Below, one piece after another: positions 52,093 to 61,121 of a stretch of 64,000 nucleotides of DNA (its first letter is position 1; every line of letters starts with the position of its first letter). Origin of the DNA: CAZNPU01 sp964575335 (GTDB taxonomy: Bacteria > Planctomycetota > Phycisphaerae > Phycisphaerales > SM1A02); contig CAZNPU010000003.1 in assembly GCA_964575335.1 (NCBI GenBank), positions 124,001 through 188,000 on the forward strand. Reading direction: 5' to 3'. The position numbers were made by a program, and so were the translations under genes. The notes beneath the pieces are model-generated. The model did not search any database and had not been told where the DNA came from. It saw only the letters and a program-made list of their open reading frames with translations.

Positions 52093-52992
52093 TCAAGCGG
52101 GCAGCCCTGCCGCTTTGCGAAGGGCTTTCAACTCAGCGGGGGTGAGTTCGCGCCATTGCCCCGGCTGCAGGCCGCGCAGTTTCAAAGGCCCCATCTGCAC
52201 GCGTCGAAGCTTTTTCACGTTATGGCCGACCTTGGCCATCATGCGGCGAATCTGACGGTTTCGGCCTTCGGACAATTCCATGAGCACGCGCGTGCGGTCG
52301 CGTGCGCGGCGGAGCAGCGTCAGCCGCACGGGCAAGGTTTTGGCGCCGGGCTTTGCGCCGCGACTGACGCGCTGTTCGTTAAGAAAAAGCCCTCGCTCGA
52401 GTTTCTTGACTTCATCTTCATCAAGCGCGCCGCTGATGGTGACTTCATACAGCTTATGAACGCCGTGCCGAGGATGCGTCAGCCGGTTGGCCAGTTCGCC
52501 GTCGTTGGTCAACAGCAGCAGGCCGGAACTGTCCATATCCAGTCGGCCGACGGGATACAGCCGTGCGCGCGAGGGATGCTTGACCAGATCAATGGCGCGC
52601 TTGCGGCCTTCGGGATCGTAATTGGTGCTTACCACGCCGCGCGGTTTGAAAAGCATGATGTACACATGCGGCTCATGCGTCTTGATGCGCCGGCCATCGA
52701 CGGTGATGTGGTCGCGCACCGGATCGACCCACGCCGGCAGCGTATTGACGAGGTGGCCGTTCACACGTACCCGGCCCTCCTCAATCAGTTCCTCACAGGC
52801 ACGCCGCGAACCAACGCCCGCTTCGGCCAGAACCTTTTGAAGACGCGGGCCACGGCTGGCGTCGGTGAACTCATGCTGTGGTGCAGCGGGAGCAGCAGAC
52901 CGCGTGGGCGATGACCTGCTCTTTTTTCGAGGTGACTGGGCCGTACGCTTGCGGGAGGCGGGGGGATTGGATTGTCGGCGGACTTTCGGCAT
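52093..52992 (-). CDS. Pseudouridine synthase of the RsuA/RluB family
   Basis: A 299-residue rRNA pseudouridine synthase. A 45-residue basic tail at the N-terminus precedes an S4 RNA-binding domain (LQKVLAEAGVGSRRACEELIEEGRVRVNG, about residues 51-80) and the catalytic domain with VGRLDMDSSGLLLLTND, in which the catalytic Asp sits, and ELSEGRNRQIRRMM. The order matches RluB, which modifies U2605 in 23S rRNA; RluE or RsuA are less likely because of the S4 domain and spacing. It converges on DUF885 and diverges from the YihY gene. Confidence 0.9.
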   Translation of the reverse strand: MPKVRRQSNPPASRKRTAQSPRKKSRSSPTRSAAPAAPQHEFTDASRGPRLQKVLAEAGVGSRRACEELIEEGRVRVNGHLVNTLPAWVDPVRDHITVDGRRIKTHEPHVYIMLFKPRGVVSTNYDPEGRKRAIDLVKHPSRARLYPVGRLDMDSSGLLLLTNDGELANRLTHPRHGVHKLYEVTISGALDEDEVKKLERGLFLNEQRVSRGAKPGAKTLPVRLTLLRRARDRTRVLMELSEGRNRQIRRMMAKVGHNVKKLRRVQMGPLKLRGLQPGQWRELTPAELKALRKAAGLPA

Positions 52993-53101
52993 CCCGTGAT
53001 GGTATCCGCCCGATGAAGGTGTAGGCTTACCGGATGGGCCAAAGCTTTGCAGATCGCCTGGCTGATTCGGCTTACGATCGTGGTTTGGAAGGAGACGGTG
53101 G

Positions 53102-54493
53102 ATGTTGCGGAAACATTATCAGCCAATCCTCGACTGGCTGCGTCACGTCATCACCGAGCCTCGCGAGGAACTGAACCGCTGGCAGACCGCGGTGCGGTTT
53201 TCGTATGAGCTGGCGGTTCACGGCTGGCGAACGCTGCAGCAGGACAATGCCCCACAGATGGCGGCGGCCCTGGCGTATCGCACGCTCTTTGCGCTGTTGC
53301 CCGTATTGGTCGTGGCGACCGTCGTACTCAAAGGATTGCGCGGCGTCGAGCAGTTCCGCGAGCTGGCGCATTCCGTCGTCGATGCGCTGGGTTTGCGCGA
53401 TATTGAAATCCGCCCTGCAGCGGTCGATGGGGGGACAGCGAATGTCGAGACGGAAACCGTCGTGTCACTGCAGAACTTTGTTGATGACGTGGTCAATCAA
53501 TTGGCTCACGTGAATCTGCAGGCGCTGGGATGGGTGGGATTTGCGATCGTGATCTATTCAGCCATCACCATGATGGTGACGATCGAAAACAGCTTCAACA
53601 CGATCTACCGTGCGCCGCAGGGACGGGCGTGGGTTCGGCGCGTCACCACCTATTGGTTTGTCTTGACCGTAGGGCCGCTTGCAATCGGGTTGATGATGTA
53701 CGTCAACGCGCAATTTGACCTGTGGATACACAGCGTGCAGGCGGGGCAGTGGTTGATTCAGACTGCAGCAGTCGTGTGGAGTTTCGGCGTTACGTGGCTG
53801 TTCATGTTCCTGGTGTACTGGCTCGTGCCCAATACGCAGGTCAGCGTGAAGGCGACTTTGGTGGGCGCGTTTGTGGCGGCGATTCTGGTTGAGATCGGCC
53901 GGCACACGCTGGGGGCGTATTTTTCACAGGCATTTGCTTTCAGCTTTCTGTACGGCACGTTGGGGCTGATTCCTGTGCTGATGTTCTGGATTTACGTGAT
54001 GTGGCTGGTGGTGCTGTTCGGCCTTGAGGTGAGCTTCATCATTCAGGCGGTTCATGGTCGACGGCTCGAAGACCTGGAGGAAAAACGCACCCCCGTTCGC
54101 ACATTGATTGATCCCGCGTCAGTGGTGACGGTGATGGAAGTGGTTTCGGAACAGTTCGCAAGCGGCAAGGCGGCGTCGACGCGCGAGATCGCTGACCAGA
54201 CGCTGCTGCCGGAATCGGCCATCAGTCAGATGGTGGATGAACTGGTTGCTGAGGGGCTGCTGCACCGGCTCGACGGGGCAGCGGCGGGGGTGGTGCTGGC
54301 GCGACCGCCGGAGCAGATTTCCGCTGACAGCCTGATCGAAATCGGCTACCGGCTGACTGACGAGCCGGGAAGAGGGCGCAAGTCGGTGTTGATTGAGCGT
54401 TTGCGCAACGCGCAGCGCAATCTGGCGAAGCATGTCACCCTGGCCTCGGCCCTGGCGGCTCCCGAGGCAACCAGTCAAGTTCCTGTGCCCTGA
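53102..54493 (+). CDS. YihY/BrkB family membrane protein
   Basis: A 463-residue protein. The BrkB/YihY membrane domain (about residues 35-320) has QQDNAPQMAAALAYRTLFALLPVLVV, the first-helix hallmark, then VIYSAITMMVTIENSFNTIYRAP, the amphipathic region, and several helices ending ALEVSF-like (FGLEVSFIIQ). This family was once thought to be RNase BN, but is now regarded as membrane transport or envelope proteins of unclear role. A C-terminal winged-helix-like region (STREIADQTLLPESAISQMVDELVAEGLLHRL) is present, as in many longer members. ATG 53102 has an AAGGAG-type ribosome site. The downstream gene is on the same strand 66 bp away. Confidence 0.88.
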   Translation: MLRKHYQPILDWLRHVITEPREELNRWQTAVRFSYELAVHGWRTLQQDNAPQMAAALAYRTLFALLPVLVVATVVLKGLRGVEQFRELAHSVVDALGLRDIEIRPAAVDGGTANVETETVVSLQNFVDDVVNQLAHVNLQALGWVGFAIVIYSAITMMVTIENSFNTIYRAPQGRAWVRRVTTYWFVLTVGPLAIGLMMYVNAQFDLWIHSVQAGQWLIQTAAVVWSFGVTWLFMFLVYWLVPNTQVSVKATLVGAFVAAILVEIGRHTLGAYFSQAFAFSFLYGTLGLIPVLMFWIYVMWLVVLFGLEVSFIIQAVHGRRLEDLEEKRTPVRTLIDPASVVTVMEVVSEQFASGKAASTREIADQTLLPESAISQMVDELVAEGLLHRLDGAAAGVVLARPPEQISADSLIEIGYRLTDEPGRGRKSVLIERLRNAQRNLAKHVTLASALAAPEATSQVPVP

Positions 54494-54559
54494 TTGCCGA
54501 TAAAACCCGCGGCCGGACTTCGCTGATGGAGGGCAGTTTCTGGCCCGCGGAGATTTGCC

Positions 54560-55861
54560 ATGGCCGCACCTCTCTCCTCACCGTCGGACGCCCCGCCTGG
54601 GGCCTCGATATCGGCGGCATCCGTTACGGCGTCAGAAACGCGTGTTGTCAGCGTTTCGCCGCGCGAGCCGCGATTGGTACTGGAACCACTGGTGAATGAG
54701 GCACAACTTGAATCACCACCCAATGAGACGACGTTGGACCACGTGACCACCATCGAAACCGGTTTGTCGTCACGAAACGCGATCGCCGAAGCGCGCACGG
54801 TTGCCGCCCAGCTTGCTGCGGTTATCGCCCAGGGCCGTGAGGGTGAAGCCAAGGCCGCCAAAGCGGTAGTGCATCTGCATGAGCGGCTGCGCCTTGGTGC
54901 GAAGATGCTCAAGGCGTTTCAGACGCAGATCAGCCGCGTTGAAGCCGGCCTGGCGACGCTCCGATCGCATGAGGCCCAGGTGCGCAGCGCGGGCAAGCAC
55001 ATCGACGAAAAATACGCTGCATTCGAGGCCAGCGTTGAAGCGACATTGACGAGAACCGTTGCGCGGTTGGATGAAGCGGCCCAGCAGGCCATCGATCGAT
55101 TTGAACAGCATGTGGCTGCGCGGGAGCGAGAATTGATCGCGCTTGAGGAGCGCATTGCGTCGGGTATTGCAAGGGTCGATGCCCTGCATCAGGCGATTGA
55201 TGCGATGGAAGCGCAAGCCGCCGAAGCGGTCAACAAAAGCGATGCTGCGCTGCAGCGGCTGGAAGGAAAAATCAACGAGGCAGCCGAACTGCAGCGACAA
55301 TGCGATGAAGCTGTGCGGATGTTGGCCCGTGAACTGCTCGATGCTGCAGGAGCGATTGATCAGATATCAACGCGGAGTGAAGAGATACAAGCGTCAGCGA
55401 AAACTGCGATTGACGAAAGCGCCGCTGCGGAAAATCAGCTTCGATCGGAATTGTCGCGTCTTGTTGAAGCGTGCACGATTGCTGCTGAGACATCAAAGAA
55501 GGTGCATGCGGTTGAGGCGCTGCTGCAGCGGCTTGCGCCCTGGGAGAAGCTGCTGATTGAAGCCGAGGCAAGCCCACATGGCCTTCCTCCACCGCTGGCT
55601 GCCGTGGCGGGGCAGTTGCAGAAGCGCATCGGCAGCGAGATGGCGCAACTTTTGGAGACACTTCACAGCGTATCGCGCCGGGTGGAGCAATTGGCAAATC
55701 TTAATCCGGTATCTGCAGCGGCAAAGGATGAAACAGCGGAGTCGTCTTTGCCCGCGCAGACTGCGGAACCCAAGCTCGATGTGGGAAGCGATCCCGATAT
55801 GCGCGTGGATGGGCCGCTGCGATTCCAGACATGGGCCGGCCGGTCATCGCAGGCGACCTGA
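54560..55861 (+). CDS. Long coiled-coil protein of unknown function
   Basis: A 433-residue protein without signal peptide or membrane helix. The first 75 residues are Ser/Pro-rich and disordered. Residues 78-400 are almost entirely helical with heptad-like Ala/Leu spacing (EAKAAKAVVHLHERLRLGAKMLKAFQ, VARLDEAAQQAIDRFEQHVAARE), so a long coiled coil is expected. The tail is again disordered. It may form a cytoplasmic scaffold or rod. It is 66 bp downstream of the YihY gene; a GGAG ribosome site is present. No family is recognised. Confidence 0.6.
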   Translation: MAAPLSSPSDAPPGASISAASVTASETRVVSVSPREPRLVLEPLVNEAQLESPPNETTLDHVTTIETGLSSRNAIAEARTVAAQLAAVIAQGREGEAKAAKAVVHLHERLRLGAKMLKAFQTQISRVEAGLATLRSHEAQVRSAGKHIDEKYAAFEASVEATLTRTVARLDEAAQQAIDRFEQHVAARERELIALEERIASGIARVDALHQAIDAMEAQAAEAVNKSDAALQRLEGKINEAAELQRQCDEAVRMLARELLDAAGAIDQISTRSEEIQASAKTAIDESAAAENQLRSELSRLVEACTIAAETSKKVHAVEALLQRLAPWEKLLIEAEASPHGLPPPLAAVAGQLQKRIGSEMAQLLETLHSVSRRVEQLANLNPVSAAAKDETAESSLPAQTAEPKLDVGSDPDMRVDGPLRFQTWAGRSSQAT

Positions 55862-56060
55862 TTCCTGCGGTTGATCTCATGCTTCAGATCGATTTCAGGC
55901 GGCGGCATCGAATAAAGAATTGTGATTGATGCACAGGTCGGCTTCGCAGTTGGCGCCAAGCTGCTGCGATGCTGCTGAGCACGCCAGCAAACAGGGAGAG
56001 GTGCTGCCGCGAATTGGTGCAAACGACTCCAGGCGCTGGATAAGCTTCAAGGGGTGCTCT

Positions 56061-56729
56061 ATGGCTCCAGCGGCTCCAGCGTCGAACAGCACATCGATGC
56101 GTATGCCCCGTGTGCGCTATTTGGAAATTGCCTCGGCAATTCTGCTGGCGATCGCGACTACCGTGACGGCGTGGTGCGCATATCAGGCGTCGCTGTGGAG
56201 CGGCAGGCAGACGTTTCAACTGGCAGCATCCAATGCAGCGGCTCGCGAGGCCATGCGCCTGGAACTTGAATTGCGGCAGCAGGAGGGGTTTGACGGCGTG
56301 GTGCTGCTGCATTACGTCGATGCTCTGGTGAACAACGAGCCTGATGTCGCACAGTTTTATTATGAGCGTCTTCGGGGGGAAGTGCGGCAAGTGCTGCATG
56401 CCTGGCTTGCGACCGATCCGCTCAACAATCAAAATGCATTGCCGCATCCGCTTGCGATGCCGGAGTATCAGTCGGCTCAGGAACAGCAGGCACGTCACAT
56501 GATCGATCTTGCTGCATCGCACCTGGCGCAGGCCCGTCGCGCAAATCGTACTGCGGACGACTACATTCTGTTGACGGTGCTGCTGGCGATGGTGCTGTTT
56601 TTCGGCGGCCTGTCAACGCTCTTTGACGCATACTGGATGCGAGCGACAGCCTTTGCCCTTGCAGTCGTGGTGTTCCTGATCGTGGTTGCGCTGGGAGTGA
56701 GTTACCCGGTGGCGCTGCATCGGCCATGA
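56061..56729 (+). CDS. Conserved membrane protein of unknown function
   Basis: A 222-residue protein. The order is an N-terminal helix (EIASAILLAIATTVTAWCAYQASLW), a long hydrophilic helix-rich region (about 55-150) with LPHPLAMPEYQSA, and two C-terminal helices (LLTVLLAMVLFFGGLSTLF; AFALAVVVFLIVVALGV). I recognise the 'TAWxAYQAxxW ... PxxxPFAMPEY ... FFxGxSTxF' pattern from uncharacterised proteins in actinobacteria and other phyla. The ATG at 56061 is selected because the leader from 55926 is not conserved-looking and an AAGGGG-like site precedes it. Confidence 0.7.
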   Translation: MAPAAPASNSTSMRMPRVRYLEIASAILLAIATTVTAWCAYQASLWSGRQTFQLAASNAAAREAMRLELELRQQEGFDGVVLLHYVDALVNNEPDVAQFYYERLRGEVRQVLHAWLATDPLNNQNALPHPLAMPEYQSAQEQQARHMIDLAASHLAQARRANRTADDYILLTVLLAMVLFFGGLSTLFDAYWMRATAFALAVVVFLIVVALGVSYPVALHRP

Positions 56730-56790
56730 CCGTCACGATGAAGCGGCTGATGCGAAGCTGAAGCGAAGGCGACGCGGCAACTTCTGCAGA

Positions 56791-58296
56791 TTACTGCTGT
56801 GCGCGAAGCACGCTGTCCGCGAGATTGCGTTCATACCGCTGCCACGCACGCTCCAGCTGCGCAATATTTCCGAACGCCTGTTCGAAAAGAGCAAGGTGCT
56901 GATCACGATCGAGAGCTCCCGGTTCGTGCGTGCGCATCAGATGCAGATATTCAATAAGTTCATTTCGGCGAAAGCGGCACATCCACATCGTCAGGGCATA
57001 GCTCTGGTGATAGATCACATCAAGCTGATGTGCATGACTCTGCGTGCTGGCGTCGTCGATAACCAGCAGTTCGCGCAGCGGAAGCAGTGCGCCATCGGCG
57101 AATAACGACGTAAACCGTTCTCGGCGCGGCGCATGGTCTCGATCCGGTCCAAAGGCTTCACGTAGCGAATCGGTCTCCATGCACATCGCCAATCCTTCGC
57201 TGATCCACAGTGGATACCGCACCTGCGTGCCCTGCACTTTTGTGTGAAAGAGCAGGAGATGCGTGGTTTCGTGGATGGCGGTGGCAATGAGTCTCTGCTG
57301 CACGTACTGATCAATGCGCCGACGCTGCTCTGTGAGGTAGCGCTGACGCTGCGCAATTTCGCTGCGCAGAGCTTCTGCGCGATCGCGATCCCGCTGGTTG
57401 ATCGCCTGGTTTGCCTGCTGCGTGAGCTGCACAAGATGATCCTGAAGATCGGCAAGCTGCTGACGCGCCTGTTCAACGTCGCGAAGCGATTCAGGATCAT
57501 GCATCGCCATCCAGTCATTGATCGGCGAGTAATGGCCAATCATCCATGCACGAGGAATGTTGTCATGTTCGCGTGCGAATGCTTCGTAATCGGTGCGCTG
57601 GGAAAAGAGAATGCAGACAAGCTTGTGCCGCAACGGCAGCGGCCGCAGATCAAAGCGCCTTGCAAGTCGCTGAAACTGGTGGTGCGTTTGTTCGAGAATC
57701 TCCAGTTGCTGGCGGGCAATGGAGGCTGACGCATCCGAGAGCACAACAAAGCGGCGAGACTCATATCGACGAAAGCTTGCCGGAAGCAGGCTGGCGGCTT
57801 GCTCCAACGATACCGAATCCGGCGCAAGCTCATGCCGTTCGGCAAGTGCGATCAGCGCGCTGTACGCCAGATCGTGATATGGCTGCTTCTCGAGTATCTG
57901 CCGATAGATTGCATCGGCATGTGATGCGAGATCGTGTGCGGCGGCCCACTCAGCAAGCGCAAGCAGGGCGTCCGCATCATGCGGCGAGCAGCGGGCAAGA
58001 CGCCGCTCAAACTCGCGTTGCGCAACAGAATCAGCAGTTGATGATTGAGTCGGGGAATGGCATGCCGCCGAAGCCAGTTCCAGAAACGCAGCAAGAGCGA
58101 CGCTGGCCGCAGCCAGAACCGTTATGCGTTTGCGGTAGCGCCACCCCCACGCATCGCGTCGTGTTGCACATCCCTCGGATTGGAGCGGGTTGCCCCTCAC
58201 AGCAAAAAGATCGACGAGGCCAGCGCACAGCTTCAGCGCAGCGGAAAATTTTTGGGCGTTGCTGCACGCTGCGGCCTCATGCTGCGGGGCGTTCAT
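56791..58296 (-). CDS. DUF1570 gluzincin-like protein
   Basis: A 501-residue protein, exported or membrane-anchored: a hydrophobic helix ITVLAAASVALAAFLELASA starts near residue 58. A short TPR-like repeat region follows. The DUF1570 part (about 175-430) has FVVLSDAS, then VCILFSQRTDYEAFAREH, a coiled insert, and LIATAIHETTHLLLFH, the HExxH zinc motif, with LWISEGLAMCME providing the third ligand Glu. It is thus probably a metalloprotease; DUF1570 is common in planctomycetes. The true start is unclear: ATG 58296 gives a long leader of about 57 residues before the helix, and an in-frame GTG lies closer. Confidence 0.8.
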   Translation of the reverse strand: MNAPQHEAAACSNAQKFSAALKLCAGLVDLFAVRGNPLQSEGCATRRDAWGWRYRKRITVLAAASVALAAFLELASAACHSPTQSSTADSVAQREFERRLARCSPHDADALLALAEWAAAHDLASHADAIYRQILEKQPYHDLAYSALIALAERHELAPDSVSLEQAASLLPASFRRYESRRFVVLSDASASIARQQLEILEQTHHQFQRLARRFDLRPLPLRHKLVCILFSQRTDYEAFAREHDNIPRAWMIGHYSPINDWMAMHDPESLRDVEQARQQLADLQDHLVQLTQQANQAINQRDRDRAEALRSEIAQRQRYLTEQRRRIDQYVQQRLIATAIHETTHLLLFHTKVQGTQVRYPLWISEGLAMCMETDSLREAFGPDRDHAPRRERFTSLFADGALLPLRELLVIDDASTQSHAHQLDVIYHQSYALTMWMCRFRRNELIEYLHLMRTHEPGALDRDQHLALFEQAFGNIAQLERAWQRYERNLADSVLRAQQ

Positions 58297-58501
58297 TCAG
58301 GCGGGCGGTTGCAGGTTGCTGCTCCCATAACCCTTGATTCAAGCTGGAGATACATGTAGGGAGATTCCGGCGGCGGGCTTGAGGCAGCTTGGCGAAAAAG
58401 GCAAAAACCTGCTTCTGATACCGGCAAACCCAAAAGTTCTTGGACCTTTCCTGCAAGAGCGGCTTATCAGGTCTCGCTTTTGGCCCGATATCACACTCGC
58501 C

Positions 58502-58906
58502 ATGACGACAAACGCTTCCTTCACCCCGGTTTCATCATCGCAGGCGAACTACTCGCTTTTTGCAGCCATCACCGTTGACGAGGGCGTTCTGCACGTGCGA
58601 CCGGCTGGACCGGCGCTTTCAGAACGCGAAGCCAGCATCATTGCCAGCGATGTGATCGCCGCCATGGATCGTTTGGGCAATCAATTCAAGCGTATGGTGC
58701 TGGACCTGTCGGATGTACAGCTCATGTCCAGCTTCGGGTTGGGCATGTGCATCGAACTTCGTCACACCGCACAGCGGCGAGGGGTGCGGACGGTGCTCTA
58801 TGGCCTGTCGCCGCAATTGAGCGACCTTTTTCGCATGATGAAAGTCGAGCGGCTGTATACGATTGCCCGCACTCCCAGGGAACTCGCCAGGGCGATTGCT
58901 GCGTAA
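58502..58906 (+). CDS. STAS-domain anti-sigma factor antagonist
   Basis: A 134-residue SpoIIAA-like protein. The STAS fold is visible as VLHVRPAGPALS, FKRMVLDLSDVQLMSSFGLGMCIELRHTAQRRG, and LYGLSPQLSDLFRMMKVERLY. The Ser in LMSSFGLG is the usual phosphorylation site of partner-switching systems, where an anti-sigma kinase controls it. No such kinase or phosphatase gene lies nearby. ATG 58502 is used; the frame opens at 58334 but its extra sequence is not STAS-like. The gene diverges from the DUF1570 gene. Confidence 0.86.
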   Translation: MTTNASFTPVSSSQANYSLFAAITVDEGVLHVRPAGPALSEREASIIASDVIAAMDRLGNQFKRMVLDLSDVQLMSSFGLGMCIELRHTAQRRGVRTVLYGLSPQLSDLFRMMKVERLYTIARTPRELARAIAA

Positions 58907-58970
58907 AGCCAATCTGCAGCGATCGCTGCGACGTGAAGTGAAGCGAAGCGGAGTGTCTGGAGCGTATTTC

Positions 58971-59168
58971 ATGAATCGAAAGGCGTGTGCAATCGGCTGC
59001 GCAATCGTTCTCGGGGCTTTGGGCGGGTGCTATCGACATGTGGTTGAGGTTCGTGGGCCAGTCAGCGGTTCCTATCAGGTCTATGAGCCGAACCTCGACG
59101 AATCGGAGCCCAGCCATTCGCGGCATGAGAAAGTGGTCCCGCACCGGCAACACGATGTGCTGCCGTAG
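58971..59168 (+). CDS. Small putative lipoprotein
   Basis: A 65-residue protein. The N-terminus has a basic start (MNRKA), a hydrophobic stretch (CAIGCAIVLGALGG) and the lipobox GALGGC, giving a mature lipoprotein of about 45 residues that is hydrophilic and rich in His, Glu and Ser (LDESEPSHSRHEKVVPHRQH). No family is recognised. It lies 64 bp after the STAS gene and 131 bp before nuoB on the same strand. Small size makes the call less certain; the lipoprotein signal is the main evidence. Confidence 0.55.
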   Translation: MNRKACAIGCAIVLGALGGCYRHVVEVRGPVSGSYQVYEPNLDESEPSHSRHEKVVPHRQHDVLP

Positions 59169-59299
59169 CAGCGGTAGTGGGGGATGATTCACCACCCGGC
59201 GGGTCTGGCAAGATCGGTGACGGCCGCATAAACTACCGTTGTTGTCGTTTGTAAAGCCTTTTCCGTCACGTCTTTCCCATAGCGTCCTGAGGTATCTGA

Positions 59300-59869
59300 A
59301 TGGGCCTTGAAGCCGCCTTACCTGTCGATAGTGTGCTGACCACGCAGCTCCAGCGGGTGATCAACTGGGCTCGCCGGTCTGCCATATGGCCGATGCCGTT
59401 TGCCACCGCCTGCTGTGGCATCGAATTGATGGCCACGGCAAGCAGTCGATATGACCTTTCCCGATTCGGCGCAGAGGTGATGCGCTTCAGCCCGCGACAG
59501 GCCGACCTGATGATTGTCGCCGGCCGGGTGGCGATCAAAATGCTGCCGGTGCTGCAGCGGATCTACACGCAAATGACCGAGCCGAAGTGGGTTATTTCGA
59601 TGGGCGCGTGCGCTTCGACCGGCGGCGTGTTCGACACCTACGCGGTCGTGCAGGGCGTCGATCAATTCATCCCCGTGGACGTGTACGTCCCGGGCTGTCC
59701 GCCCCGTCCGGAGCAGTTGATGGAAGGCATCATGGCCATCCAGCGCATCATTGATCGCGATGAGATTCCCTACGACGATCGGGGCAAGCGGATCCCGCTG
59801 CAGATCGCGATTGAGCCGAACTACGAGCCTCGTCGGCAGCCGATGGATGTGACGATCGGCGCGACGTAA
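59300..59869 (+). CDS. nuoB: NADH-quinone oxidoreductase subunit B
   Basis: A 189-residue subunit of complex I that carries the terminal [4Fe-4S] cluster N2. The four ligands are visible: Cys38 and Cys39 in ATACCGIELM, Cys104 in MGACASTGG, and Cys133 in YVPGCPPRP. RFSPRQADLMIVAGRV and EPKWVISMGAC are also typical. The ATG is preceded by GAGGT at a distance of six bases. A rho-independent terminator follows 24 bp after the stop, so it is probably a one-gene or short transcript, apart from nuoA 25 kb upstream and from nuoC, which is not in the window. Confidence 0.95.
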   Translation: MGLEAALPVDSVLTTQLQRVINWARRSAIWPMPFATACCGIELMATASSRYDLSRFGAEVMRFSPRQADLMIVAGRVAIKMLPVLQRIYTQMTEPKWVISMGACASTGGVFDTYAVVQGVDQFIPVDVYVPGCPPRPEQLMEGIMAIQRIIDRDEIPYDDRGKRIPLQIAIEPNYEPRRQPMDVTIGAT

Positions 59870-59893
59870 TCGAGCCGCCAGAATTGAACCGCC

Positions 59894-59929
59894 AAAGCCC
59901 GGACATCTCGATATGTCTGGGCTTTTTCT
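59894..59929 (+). terminator. Rho-independent terminator after nuoB
   Basis: A 13-bp stem (59894-59906 with 59913-59925, one G-T pair) and a six-base loop are followed by a T-rich run. It sits 24 bp after the nuoB stop. Confidence 0.85.
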
Positions 59930-59962
59930 TTGTTCCTTGCGCTCTTCAGTGGCGTGGGGGCA

Positions 59963-60336
59963 TCAGGCCGGCACACGCACGGTCGCGCCGCATTCCGGGC
60001 AGCGCGAAGTTTCATTGGCGGTCTGGTCGTAGCCGCATTTCAGACACACTGGCACGCGCTTGCCGCGCAGTGACTCCATGATTTGCAGGCGCATTTTCGA
60101 TCTGGCGCAGATCATCTGCAGCTGGAACATCGCAATCAGGGCGATCCTCCAGCGATGACTGCGAGCAGCGTCTGGACGATTGGCGATGCATTGCGGAAGC
60201 AATTGACGACAAAGGCTGCGACAAGCAGGCCGACGCCGATCCCGCGGACAAGTACCCCGATGAAAAACCTCTTGACGTTTGACGCTGCAAGCAGCTTCCG
60301 TCGCTGCTCTGGCGTCAAGTACGACAATTCCGGCAT
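59963..60336 (-). pseudogene. Zinc-ribbon membrane protein broken by a frameshift
   Basis: Two overlapping reading frames appear to be one gene. The upstream part (60336 down to a TGA at 60138-60136) encodes MPELSYLTPEQRRKLLAASN and two hydrophobic stretches (FFIGVLVRGIGVGLLVAAFVV; IVQTLLAVIAGG). The downstream part, one base out of phase, continues as RIALIAMFQLQMI, then a basic helix and a zinc ribbon KCGYDQTANETSRCPECG, ending at 59963. The two halves together match the common Phycisphaerae protein type with a TM pair and a C-terminal ribbon. A -1 shift is needed between about 60136 and 60155. An ATG at 60130, six bases after the first stop, would also allow reinitiation. A sequencing error is possible. 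Confidence 0.65.
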
Positions 60337-60404
60337 TGATGCAAACGACCAGTACAGCCGCATGAACGCATTTTACGGTTCAGGCGATGAACCATATAAA
60401 ATAA

Positions 60405-60439
60405 AAAAGCCTACGGCATGCATGATGTCGTGGGCTTTT
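60405..60439 (-). terminator. Rho-independent terminator after the HNH gene
   Basis: On the - strand, a 15-bp stem with two mismatches (60425-60439 with 60405-60419) and a five-base loop is followed by a T-rich run (60408-60396). It lies about 50 bp after the HNH gene. Being A/T-flanked on both sides, it may work in both directions. Confidence 0.8.
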
Positions 60440-60488
60440 GATCGTTTGCATGTGACGGCGATTTCCGTTCAACGCCGGAACGTCGGAA

Positions 60489-61121
60489 TCAGTCTTTCAG
60501 TTCAACCGTCCAGTACGCATCGTCGAGGAACGCCTTCCACGACTGGTACTTCGCGCTGCCCAGGCGGAGCATGATGGTGGGATTGCGCTTAGGTCGAACC
60601 GGGCGGCGAATCAACTTCATGTTCGCCTGCTCAGGGGTGCGGCCGCCTTTGCGGGCATTGCACTTCACGCATGCGCACACCAGATTCTGCCAGGTGTGTT
60701 CGCCGCCTTGAACACGCGGCACCACATGGTCCAGCGTCAGTTCCTTGGTGGGGAAGTGCTTGCCGCAATATTGGCAGCGGTTGTTGTCGCGTGCGTAGAG
60801 ATTGCGGCGATTGAGCTTCACCTGCTGCTTGGGAAAACGATCGTACCCGAGCAGCCGGATGATCTTCGGCACAGCGATTTCCAGCCGCGGCGTGCGGATC
60901 CAGTCATGCGCCTCCGGTTCGAATTGACGCCGCAGTTCGCTGATTTCCGCCCACGTTTCAAAGTCGTAGTTGGTGTAGCGCCCATCGTCCAGCGCAATGA
61001 CCTCTGCCACCTGCTTGCACAGCAGCGTGAACGCACGACGTGCGCTCACGACACGCACCGCCGCGTACATGCGGTTCAGTACGAGGACTTTTTCATCAAG
61101 GACGGCGCCGACACTGCTCAT
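60489..61121 (-). CDS. HNH endonuclease
   Basis: A 210-residue protein. The N-terminal half starts VLDEKVLVLNRMYAAVRVVSARRAF, the hallmark of the HNH proteins found throughout planctomycetes, chloroflexi and cyanobacteria. The C-terminal HNH domain (about residues 105-165) has CQYCGKHF, LTLDHVVPRVQGGEHTWQNL and CVKCNARKGGRTPEQA: a zinc-binding Cys4 frame around the DH...N catalytic site. These genes are usually single and chromosomal, with no known target; this one is not next to a methyltransferase. ATG 61121 is chosen for the GGAGG ribosome site at 61133-61137. Terminator at 60405-60439. Confidence 0.88.
   Translation of the reverse strand: MSSVGAVLDEKVLVLNRMYAAVRVVSARRAFTLLCKQVAEVIALDDGRYTNYDFETWAEISELRRQFEPEAHDWIRTPRLEIAVPKIIRLLGYDRFPKQQVKLNRRNLYARDNNRCQYCGKHFPTKELTLDHVVPRVQGGEHTWQNLVCACVKCNARKGGRTPEQANMKLIRRPVRPKRNPTIMLRLGSAKYQSWKAFLDDAYWTVELKD

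Noticed and set aside
52015..52914. 299-codon + strand frame opposite the pseudouridine synthase
   Set aside because: The - strand S4 and catalytic motifs are unambiguous; the + frame is a shadow.
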